Positions 1 through 5,428 of a DNA stretch of 5,428 nt are shown piece after piece. The position numbers and the translations under genes are program-made. The notes beneath the pieces were generated by a model that made no database searches, was not told where the DNA came from, and worked only from the letters and a program-made list of their open reading frames with translations. The stretch spans positions 1-5,428 of the forward strand of contig WJJQ01000080.1 of assembly GCA_014729615.1 (NCBI GenBank). Reading direction: 5' to 3'. Numbering within the stretch: the stretch's first letter is position 1; every line of letters starts with the position of its first letter. The DNA comes from Candidatus Peregrinibacteria bacterium (lineage in GTDB: Bacteria > Patescibacteriota > Gracilibacteria > UBA1369).

Positions 1-2
1 CC

Positions 3-1541
3 CCCGGATTTTTTACTTTGACTGTTCCTACGGGAGGGGGTAAAACTCTCTCATCCATGGCTTTTGCTCTTGAGCATGCGCTCGAATATGGAAAAAAGCG
101 GGTAATAATGGCAATTCCCTTTACCAGCATTATTGAACAGACTGCAAAGGTTTATAAATATGGTACCGACGATGAAACAAAAATCAAAGATTTATTTAAA
201 AAGAACTTGTGCCTTTTTGGTGAAGACAACGTAATTGAACACCATTGCAATACCGATGTTGAAAAAGAAACACTCAAAAGCAGGCTGGCATCTGAAAATT
301 GGGATGCGCCAATAATAGTTACTACAAATGTACAATTGTTCGAGTCACTTTTTGCCGCCCGTACCTCTTCCTGTCGCAAATTGCACAATTTAATCGATAG
401 CATAATTATTCTCGACGAAGCGCAAATGCTGCCGCCGCAATATTTAAAACCTGCTGTCTCAATATTAAAAGGATTGGTTGAATATTTTGGAGTAAGCGTT
501 GTTTTATGTACAGCAACACAGCCATCATTGGAGGGCAATATAGCAGGAAAAATAAATGGGTTGAACAATGTACAACAAATAATAAAAGAGGATGATTATA
601 ATGCTAATATTTTTAAAAGAGTAAAAATACAAATGCCGAAAACTAGCGATGTAACTGAAAACTGGCAAACGATTGCCGATGAACTTGTCGCTTATAAGCA
701 GGTTCTCTGTATCGTTAATACTCGAAAGGATTGCCGTGAGCTTCATTCCATTATGCCGTCGGAAACAGTCCATCTGTCTGCAAACATGTGCGCCGAGGAG
801 CGGAGTGATAAAATTACGGAAGTTAAAGAAAAATTAACAACAGGTGATGATATACGCGTTGTAAGCACGCAGCTTATCGAAGCTGGCGTTGACATTGACT
901 TTCCAGTAGTATATAGAGCACTTGCGGGTGTTGATTCATTGGCCCAGGCAGCAGGGCGTTGTAACAGGGAGGGCAAATTGAAGGAGCAGGGCCAAAATGG
1001 GAAATTAGTGGTTTTTGCAGCACCAAGCAATTCACCTCCAGGTTTACTGAGAAAGGGTGAAGATGCCACTAAAACAATGCTTTTTAACAATAGTTTTGCC
1101 GAATTTTCCAATAATATATACTCCGAATATTATAAACATTATTATAGCAGTATAAATAATTTCGATAAATCAGATTTTGAAACAAGATTGGTAAAAGGTG
1201 CATGTGAATTTAAATTTCAATTTAGAACATTCTCGATGGATTTTAATTTAATAGATGATAAAGCACAAAAAACAATTTTTGTATGGTATAAAGGAAAAAG
1301 TAATAGCAGTTATGAGCTGATTGACCTTTTACGTAAAAAAGGGCCGGAACGATGGATAATTCGCAAACTTCAACGATTTGTCGTCAATATTCCGCAAAAA
1401 TGCTTTGCAAAAATTCTTGAGTCAGGTTTTATAGAAGATGTTCACGGCTACTTTGTGCAGAGCGCGTCCGGTCTCTACCGTCCAGGTGTAGGTTTTGAAA
1501 TAGAAAATGCGAATTTAAGTGCGGAAGAATTGATTTGTTAA
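3..1541 (+). CDS. cas3: CRISPR-associated helicase/nuclease Cas3, type I-C (5'-truncated by window edge)
   Basis: Cas3 is the ATP-driven 3'-5' single-strand DNA translocase and nuclease recruited by the crRNA-bound complex to degrade target DNA. The frame is open from base 3 with no start, so the gene begins upstream; about 512 residues are visible, against roughly 730-800 for whole I-C Cas3, and the N-terminal HD nuclease domain is missing from view. Superfamily 2 helicase motifs are seen in order: Walker A PTGGGKT (nt 27-47), motif Ia AIPFTSIIEQT, motif Ib TTNVQLFESLFA, motif II LDEAQ (DEAQ at nt 414-425), motif III CTATQPS (from nt 507), motif IV CIVNTRKDC, motif V STQLIEAGVDIDFP (nt 864-905) and motif VI QAAGRCNREG (nt 945-974). 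The C-terminal part carries the family's accessory region and ends in LYRPGVGFEIEN. The TTG at 18 is not the real start: the family pattern continues upstream of it (GFFTLTVPTGGGKT). cas5c follows after 19 nt. No helicase motif is damaged. Confidence 0.96.
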   Translation, partial: PGFFTLTVPTGGGKTLSSMAFALEHALEYGKKRVIMAIPFTSIIEQTAKVYKYGTDDETKIKDLFKKNLCLFGEDNVIEHHCNTDVEKETLKSRLASENWDAPIIVTTNVQLFESLFAARTSSCRKLHNLIDSIIILDEAQMLPPQYLKPAVSILKGLVEYFGVSVVLCTATQPSLEGNIAGKINGLNNVQQIIKEDDYNANIFKRVKIQMPKTSDVTENWQTIADELVAYKQVLCIVNTRKDCRELHSIMPSETVHLSANMCAEERSDKITEVKEKLTTGDDIRVVSTQLIEAGVDIDFPVVYRALAGVDSLAQAAGRCNREGKLKEQGQNGKLVVFAAPSNSPPGLLRKGEDATKTMLFNNSFAEFSNNIYSEYYKHYYSSINNFDKSDFETRLVKGACEFKFQFRTFSMDFNLIDDKAQKTIFVWYKGKSNSSYELIDLLRKKGPERWIIRKLQRFVVNIPQKCFAKILESGFIEDVHGYFVQSASGLYRPGVGFEIENANLSAEELIC

Positions 1542-1544
1542 AAC

Positions 1545-1554
1545 AAAAGGAGGT
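1545..1554 (+). promoter_or_regulatory. Ribosome binding site of cas5c, fixing a TTG start
   Basis: AAAAGGAGGT lies in the 19-nt gap after cas3, with seven bases between its last G of AGGAGG and the TTG at 1561. It decides the start of cas5c: the next in-frame ATG, at 1636, would remove the conserved WGDYACFTRPE segment that opens every Cas5c protein, so the TTG is the right start. Confidence 0.85.
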
Positions 1555-1560
1555 ACGGAG

Positions 1561-2322
1561 TTGAGCAAAATAAACGGTTTCAAACCTTTTTGCCTCGACA
1601 TTTGGGGCGATTATGCTTGTTTTACAAGACCGGAAATGAAAGTCGAGAGGGTAAGTTACGATGTAATTACTCCCTCGGCTGCACGTGCTGTTTTTGAAGC
1701 TATATTCTGGAAACCGGCAATCAGATGGTGGGTAAAAAAAATTGAAGTTCTTAATCCAGTAAAATGGATGACTGTGAGACGAAATGAAATAGGTTCTATC
1801 ATGAGCGAAAGATCCGATGGCATTATCATTGAAAAGGCCCGCCAGCAGAGAGCGTCTCTTTTATTGCGCGATGTACGTTTTAGAATACATGCAACACTTG
1901 AATATATCCCCTTTGAAAAAAGAAAGATGTCGGAATATATGAAAGTACCTGAATATTTATGGGATTCCCAGGAAAAAGAATTAATACGGGAAGAGATAAA
2001 AGCATTTGAAACAAGCGTTGATACCGTAAAAAAAGGCGAGTCCCCCGGAAAATACTTGGCAATGTTTGAAAGACGGGCCAAAAAAGGACAATGTTTTAAT
2101 CACCCCTATTTGGGATGCCGGGAATTTGCATGCCATTTTAGACTGGTAGAGGATATTGCTAATGAACCTGAACCAATCTGTGAAAACAGGGACTTGGGTT
2201 ATATGCTCTATGATATGGATTTTAGTATTTCTCAAGATCCAAAACCTGCATTTTTCAGGGCAAAACTTGAAAAAGGGGTCATTAATGTACCTGACTGGGA
2301 GAGTAAGGAGGTGGTGAGATGA
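1561..2322 (+). CDS. cas5c: Cas5c (Cas5d), type I-C crRNA-processing Cascade subunit
   Basis: In type I-C, which lacks Cas6, Cas5c is the endoribonuclease that cuts the repeat RNA and then stays on the 5' handle of the crRNA in the complex. The 253-residue product has the family's N-terminal signature WGDYACFTRPEMKVERVSYD (residues 15-33), then TPSAARAVFEAIFWKPAIRW (37-56), RRNEIGS (73-79), LLRDVRFRIHA (101-111) and the C-terminal GQCFNHPYLGCREF (176-189). Length is normal to slightly long for Cas5c. Tyr33 sits where the catalytic Tyr of Bacillus halodurans Cas5d is expected; the RFRIHA strand is where its Lys-His pair is expected, but the lysine is not evident here (see findings). The start is TTG, supported by a strong upstream site and by the conserved N-terminus. 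It overlaps cas8c by four bases (ATGA), which implies translational coupling. Confidence 0.95.
   Translation: MSKINGFKPFCLDIWGDYACFTRPEMKVERVSYDVITPSAARAVFEAIFWKPAIRWWVKKIEVLNPVKWMTVRRNEIGSIMSERSDGIIIEKARQQRASLLLRDVRFRIHATLEYIPFEKRKMSEYMKVPEYLWDSQEKELIREEIKAFETSVDTVKKGESPGKYLAMFERRAKKGQCFNHPYLGCREFACHFRLVEDIANEPEPICENRDLGYMLYDMDFSISQDPKPAFFRAKLEKGVINVPDWESKEVVR
2305..2311 (+). promoter_or_regulatory. Ribosome binding site of cas8c, inside the end of cas5c
   Basis: AAGGAGG lies within the last codons of cas5c, seven bases before the cas8c ATG at 2319. Together with the ATGA stop-start overlap it allows both independent initiation and reinitiation on cas8c. Confidence 0.8.
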
Positions 2323-4037
2323 TTTTGCAGGCTTTAAATGATTATTATCATAGAAATAAATCTGTTTTACCGGAAAAAAATTTCCAAACACAGGAAATAA
2401 AATTTGTTATACAGATTGATAAAAATGGTGATTTTAAAAATTTGCTTGATGTCAGGGAAGGCAAAAATGGACATGTATACCTTTTGCCTAAAGCAATTGG
2501 TCGCTCAGGATCAAATTCGTGGCAAACTGCTAATTTACTATGGGATCATTATGGGTATTTGCTCGGATTCCCAAAAGATGATAGCGAAAATGCAAATAAA
2601 ATGGCAAACAAACAATTGGCATCATTTATTGCAAAGGTCAAAAACTTACCGCAAGCATTAAAAGAAGATACAGGAATTAATGCAGTAATTCGATTTTATA
2701 TGCAAAATCAACAAGAATTGGTCATAAAACATCCCCTATGGGAAAATTGCTCAAAAATTCCCGGGTGCAATATGTCGTTTCAGTTATTAGGTGAAGATTG
2801 CCTAATTCCTGAAAGAAATGCTGTAAAAAAATATGTAAGTGAAAATGGTAACGAACAAGATGATGAAAGTGAAACCGTGAAAGCCAACTGTCTGGTAACA
2901 GGGAAATATGCTCCAATAGCAAGAATACATACTGCCACACCAATTCTTGGTTCAAAAAGCAATGCAAAACTGGTCGGGTTTCAAAAAAAATCCGGTTTTG
3001 ATTCTTATTATAAAGAGCAAGCATATAATGCACCAATTTCTTCTGATGCTGAAGCAGCATATACGACGTCATTGAAATACCTTACAAAATCTTCTGAAAA
3101 CAATTTTTTTATCGCTGATACAACTGTTGTTTTCTGGGCTGAAAGGGAAAATGAGGAATATAATTTTTCGAATGAATTCCAATGGTTTTTTGCTGATTCT
3201 CCCAAAGATGATCCTGATAGAAATACAAGGACTGTTAAAAACTTGTATTCTGCTATTTATACTGGAAAAATTCCCATTGATGATGGGAGCAAATTTTTTG
3301 TGCTTGGATTATCTCCTAATGCTGCACGCATTTCAATAAGGTTCTGGAAGACAGGAACGGTGCGGGAATTTGCCGATAAAATAAAGTTACATTTTGATGA
3401 TTTTGAAATTATTCATGGCCCAAATGAAAAGCACCATTTGTCTCTCAATCAAATATTACGGGCAACAGCTTTGGAGTATAAAACTGATAATATCCCACCA
3501 AAACTTGCCGGAAATGTTGTGCAATGTATACTTGACGGGAAACCTTACCCCATCACACTTATGCAACAATGCATTCGTCGCATACGGGCACAGCAAAAAG
3601 TTACACGTGCAAGGGCGGCAATTCTCAAGGCATATCTTAATCGTATTAATCGCATATACCACTCTTCAGAAAAGGAGGTTGAAGTGTCCCTTGATATTGA
3701 AAACGCCAATATAGGCTATAGGCTCGGAAGGTTGTTTGCCGTATTGGAAAAGATCCAGGAGGAAGCGAATCCCGGTCCGATTAATGCAACAATCCGTGAC
3801 AGATATTTTGGAGCGGCTTCAAGCAGTCCTGTTGCGGTTTTTTCCCAATTGCTTAAATTAAAAAATCACCATTTAGGGAAACTGGATAACAAAGGCCGCA
3901 AAGTAAATTTTGAAAAAATGATCAGCGAGATTTTCGAGGGAATATCAAATTTACCTGCTAACTTGCCTTTAAATGATCAGGCATATTTTTCTATTGGTTA
4001 TTATCACCAGCGCAATAATTTTTATAAAGAAAATTAA
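2319..4037 (+). CDS. cas8c: Cas8c (Csd1), large subunit of the type I-C Cascade complex
   Basis: Cas8c is the large subunit of the I-C effector; it recognises the PAM and helps open the target DNA, and Cas3 docks on it. The 572-residue product matches the Csd1 family along its length: MILQALNDYY at the N-terminus, LLWDHYGYLLGF (residues 73-84), CLVTGKYAPIARIH (191-204), GFDSYYKEQAYNAPIS (226-241), AAYTTSLKYL (246-255), ADTTVVFWAE (266-275), LGLSPNAARISIRFW (329-343), PPKLAGNV (393-400), YPITLMQQCIRRIRAQ (410-425), and the C-terminal block GYRLGRLFAVLEKIQ (466-480) to FSIGYYHQRNNFY (557-569). Length is typical (about 570-620). Start ATG overlaps the cas5c stop. An acidic, low-complexity stretch at residues 176-187 (GNEQDDESETVK) is probably a loop. 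The last 117 residues are probably also made separately as Cas11c. Confidence 0.96.
   Translation: MILQALNDYYHRNKSVLPEKNFQTQEIKFVIQIDKNGDFKNLLDVREGKNGHVYLLPKAIGRSGSNSWQTANLLWDHYGYLLGFPKDDSENANKMANKQLASFIAKVKNLPQALKEDTGINAVIRFYMQNQQELVIKHPLWENCSKIPGCNMSFQLLGEDCLIPERNAVKKYVSENGNEQDDESETVKANCLVTGKYAPIARIHTATPILGSKSNAKLVGFQKKSGFDSYYKEQAYNAPISSDAEAAYTTSLKYLTKSSENNFFIADTTVVFWAERENEEYNFSNEFQWFFADSPKDDPDRNTRTVKNLYSAIYTGKIPIDDGSKFFVLGLSPNAARISIRFWKTGTVREFADKIKLHFDDFEIIHGPNEKHHLSLNQILRATALEYKTDNIPPKLAGNVVQCILDGKPYPITLMQQCIRRIRAQQKVTRARAAILKAYLNRINRIYHSSEKEVEVSLDIENANIGYRLGRLFAVLEKIQEEANPGPINATIRDRYFGAASSSPVAVFSQLLKLKNHHLGKLDNKGRKVNFEKMISEIFEGISNLPANLPLNDQAYFSIGYYHQRNNFYKEN
3671..3678 (+). promoter_or_regulatory. 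Internal ribosome binding site for Cas11c within cas8c
   Basis: AAAGGAGG occurs in the middle of the cas8c reading frame, five bases before an in-frame GTG at 3684. It is as strong as the sites in front of cas5c, cas8c and cas7c, and it falls exactly at the domain boundary where the small-subunit region of Cas8c begins. Confidence 0.8.
3684..4037 (+). CDS. cas11c: Cas11c, small Cascade subunit translated from an internal start in cas8c
   Basis: Cas11 subunits form the inner belly of Cascade and stabilise the R-loop. In type I-C systems the small subunit is known to be made from an internal translation start near the 3' end of cas8c. Here an in-frame GTG (codon 456 of cas8c) follows AAAGGAGG by five bases, giving a 117-residue protein beginning M-SLDIENANIGYRLGRLF and ending YYHQRNNFYKEN, sharing the cas8c stop. 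The position, the VSLDxxNxNxGYxLGRLF start and the size agree with described I-C Cas11c proteins. The region is rich in predicted helix, as expected for this all-helical subunit. What is seen is the site, start codon and frame; that it is translated is inference from the family. Confidence 0.82.
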   Translation: MSLDIENANIGYRLGRLFAVLEKIQEEANPGPINATIRDRYFGAASSSPVAVFSQLLKLKNHHLGKLDNKGRKVNFEKMISEIFEGISNLPANLPLNDQAYFSIGYYHQRNNFYKEN

Positions 4038-4049
4038 ATAGTTAACAAA

Positions 4050-4055
4050 AAGGAG
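4050..4055 (+). promoter_or_regulatory. Ribosome binding site of cas7c
   Basis: AAGGAG in the 26-nt gap between cas8c and cas7c, eight bases before the ATG at 4064. The strong site fits the need for several Cas7 copies per complex. Confidence 0.75.
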
Positions 4056-4063
4056 TAGTTGTT

Positions 4064-4927
4064 ATGGTCAATCCAATTACAAAAAGATACGATTTTGTCT
4101 TGTTTTTCGATGTTAAAGATGGAAATCCAAATGGCGATCCGGATGCAGGTAACCTCCCGAGAATTGATGCAGAAACAGGAATGGGATTAGTTACCGATGT
4201 TTGTTTGAAGAGGAAAGTGAGAAATTATGTTCAAATTGTTAAAGAAATGGAAAAACCATTTGACATTTTTATAAAAGAAAAGGGCATCCTTAATAATTCG
4301 ATTGATGAAGCCCATGAACAGGAGGAAGTAAAATCAAAGGGGAAAGGTGAAAAAACCGAAGCTGCTCGCCAATGGATGTGTAGTAATTATTATGACATCA
4401 GGAGTTTCGGTGCTGTTATGAGTACTGGTAAAAACGCAGGTCAAGTCCGTGGGCCGATCCAATTAACATTCGCCCGTTCAGTAGATCCTGTTATTGCACT
4501 CGAGCACAGCATTACACGCATGGCTGTCGCAACTGAGGCCGAAGCAGAGAGACAATCCGGGGACAACCGTACAATGGGCCGCAAATATACTATTCCTTAC
4601 GGCCTTTATCGTGCCCATGGTTTTGTATCGGCTCATCTAGCTGCTCAAACTGGTTTCTCGCAAAATGATCTTGATCTTTTCTGGAAAGCTTTGCAGGAAA
4701 TGTTTGACCATGACCATTCTGCCGCTCGCGGACAAATGAATACAAGAGCGATAATCGCTTTTGAGCATGAAAGTGCTTTGGGAAGTAAACCTTCGCATGA
4801 ACTATTTAGGCGGGTAACGTGCGACCGCGCTACAGAAGGACCTGCTCGTGAATTTTCGGATTACAAAATATGTTTTGATGGAAATCAAGTTAACAAAATT
4901 TTTGATGTTGTAAAAATTGGTGGTTGA
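4064..4927 (+). CDS. cas7c: Cas7c (Csd2), type I-C Cascade backbone subunit
   Basis: Cas7c is the RRM-fold protein that polymerises along the crRNA to form the Cascade backbone, several copies per complex. The 287-residue product is of normal length. Family signatures are: YDFVLFFDVKDGNPNGDPD (residues 9-27), with the invariant NPNGDPD; DVCLKRKVRNYV (45-56); DIRSFGAVMSTG (111-122); VRGPIQLTFARSVDPV (128-143), which includes the start of the typical HSITRMA segment further on (148-154); and MGRKYTIPYGLYRAHGFVSA (171-190), followed by the DHDHSAARGQM segment (215-225). A charged stretch at 81-98 is probably an exposed loop (the thumb region). The gene is intact and is the last cas gene in the window; cas4 would normally follow within a few bases and does not. 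Confidence 0.96.
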   Translation: MVNPITKRYDFVLFFDVKDGNPNGDPDAGNLPRIDAETGMGLVTDVCLKRKVRNYVQIVKEMEKPFDIFIKEKGILNNSIDEAHEQEEVKSKGKGEKTEAARQWMCSNYYDIRSFGAVMSTGKNAGQVRGPIQLTFARSVDPVIALEHSITRMAVATEAEAERQSGDNRTMGRKYTIPYGLYRAHGFVSAHLAAQTGFSQNDLDLFWKALQEMFDHDHSAARGQMNTRAIIAFEHESALGSKPSHELFRRVTCDRATEGPAREFSDYKICFDGNQVNKIFDVVKIGG

Positions 4928-5111
4928 TAATGGTGTGTCCTGAATTAAAATTTGAATTGTGTCACCAATGGTGGCACAATTTAATAAATCATAAAATGAT
5001 AAGCCGTTGCCCCAAGAATTATTAAATTACATATTTCTAAAAAAAATCTCATGCTCATAAAACCGGCATAGAAAGCAACCACTGCACGCAAACGGAACAA
5101 GGGGGGAGGTT
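4928..5111. other. AT-rich spacer after cas7c, no cas4
   Basis: This stretch is where cas4 would normally begin. It holds a long hairpin (4952-4984) and one short open frame (4930-5025, 31 codons, beginning MVCPELKFEL), which overlaps the hairpin, has no good ribosome binding site and resembles nothing I recognise. No Cas4 cysteine motif or RecB-like motif is visible in any frame, and there is no CRISPR repeat. Confidence 0.6.
4952..4984 (+). terminator. Long hairpin 24 nt after cas7c, possible operon-end terminator
   Basis: Left arm 4952-4966 and right arm 4970-4984 pair over 15 positions with only two G-U wobbles (4954-4982 and 4962-4974) and a three-base AAT loop; the core is GTGTCACC/GGTGGCAC. 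The outer part is A-U only. There is no true U-run after the stem on the + strand (the following bases are TAAATCATAAAAT), so it is a weak fit to an intrinsic terminator; it could instead protect the 3' end of the cas mRNA, or mark an old insertion junction. Confidence 0.45.
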
Positions 5112-5384
5112 ATGCCGCAGATTAATGGATTAGAGTGTTCGTGAGCGGGAGAAAACGCTCTGGTAGCATGAGCATGAAGTCGGGACTCGAGGGGTGGATT
5201 TTATTGTCGACAACAGGTTTTGGTTGAATTGAAAGCGGTTTCGAAGCTTGAAGAGGCGCACTGGGCATAGATTTTGAATTATTTACGTGCATACAAGCTG
5301 GAGATCGGATTGCTCATAAATTTCAGCGCCAAAAGCCTTGAGTTCCGCAGGTTCGTTGATTCCCGCTCAGCAAAAAGACGATAA
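5112..5384 (+). pseudogene. Degenerate GxxExxY-family (PDDEXK_3) gene
   Basis: GxxExxY proteins are small (about 120-140 residues) putative PDDEXK-fold nucleases of unknown role. Pieces of one appear here in order but in three frames. From 5151 a frame reads ENALVA, the segment after the family's LExVY motif. From 5174 another reads MKSGLE. From 5194 a third reads VDFIVDN, the segment with the first catalytic-type Asp. From 5217 the first frame resumes with VLVELKAVSKLEEAHWA, a TAG at 5268, then ILNYLRAYKLEIGLLINF and SAKSLEFRRFVD, ending at TAA 5382-5384. A CAG-to-TAG change would explain the in-frame stop (HWAQILNYL). About 20 residues between SGLE and VDFIVDN are missing, as is most of the N-terminal helix region. 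A possible original start is ATG 5112 behind a G-rich site, with a TGA at 5142. The D...ELK core is still readable. It cannot encode a whole protein. Confidence 0.85.
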
Positions 5385-5428
5385 TAGTAACCTTTCAAGC
5401 ATAGGGGATATATGGAGGAATTCAATAA

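Noticed and set aside
18..20. TTG at 18 as the start of cas3
   Set aside because: The frame is open to the window edge and the residues before it (GFFTL) belong to the conserved stretch before Walker A, so the gene is simply cut by the window.
152..1111. Long open frames on the - strand inside cas3
   Set aside because: They are shadows of the strongly supported cas3 frame and show no domain signature or ribosome binding site.
1656..3662. Open frames on the - strand and in other + frames across cas5c and cas8c
   Set aside because: All overlap well-conserved Cas proteins and translate to low-complexity or aromatic-rich sequence typical of antisense shadows.
4319..4330. AGGAGG inside cas7c as a second internal start
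   Set aside because: The bases after it (AAGTAAAATC) offer no ATG, GTG or TTG at a usable distance, and no small-subunit region is known there.
4928..5428. CRISPR repeats or leader downstream of cas7c
   Set aside because: No unit of about 30-37 bases recurs; the only repeat found is a 10-base direct match TGCTCATAAA (5052-5061 and 5311-5320), which is explained by chance and by coding sequence in the second copy.
5412..5428. Start of a new gene at the right edge (ATG 5412, or GGAGG 5414-5418 serving a start just beyond the window)
   Set aside because: ATG 5412 has its purine run only three bases away, and only a handful of codons are visible; the GGAGG could serve a start outside, but nothing in the window can test this.

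Overview
The window carries most of a type I-C CRISPR-Cas interference operon, all on the + strand, in the order cas3 - cas5c - cas8c (csd1) - cas7c (csd2). The genes are close-packed (gaps of 19 and 26 nt, plus one ATGA overlap), and cas5c, cas8c and cas7c each have a strong Shine-Dalgarno sequence, so they are very probably one transcript. cas3 is cut by the left edge: the helicase part is present but the N-terminal HD nuclease and the operon promoter lie outside. A fifth product, the small subunit Cas11c, is probably made from an in-frame GTG inside cas8c that has its own near-perfect ribosome binding site.

In the usual I-C layout, cas4, cas1, cas2 and the CRISPR array follow cas7. Here none of them starts in the 500 bases after cas7. 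That stretch holds first an AT-rich spacer with a long perfect-looking hairpin just behind cas7, and then a badly broken remnant of a GxxExxY-family (PDDEXK-type) gene, with pieces in all three frames, two in-frame stops and at least one internal deletion. The last 44 bases hold no identifiable gene. No CRISPR repeat is visible anywhere in the window.

How the parts work together: Cas5c is the likely pre-crRNA endoribonuclease and caps the 5' handle; several Cas7c subunits coat the spacer part of the crRNA; Cas8c is the large subunit that reads the PAM; Cas11c forms the belly of the complex; Cas3 is recruited to unwind and cut the target. All visible cas genes look intact, so interference is plausibly functional if the missing part of cas3 and an array exist elsewhere. 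Spacer acquisition cannot be supported from this window.

The organism is a bacterium of moderate-to-low GC. The codon use is AT-leaning, starts are led by strong AGGAGG-type sites, and GxxExxY genes are commonest in Planctomycetes, Bacteroidetes, Verrucomicrobia and some Deltaproteobacteria. That points loosely to such a group; I cannot name the species.
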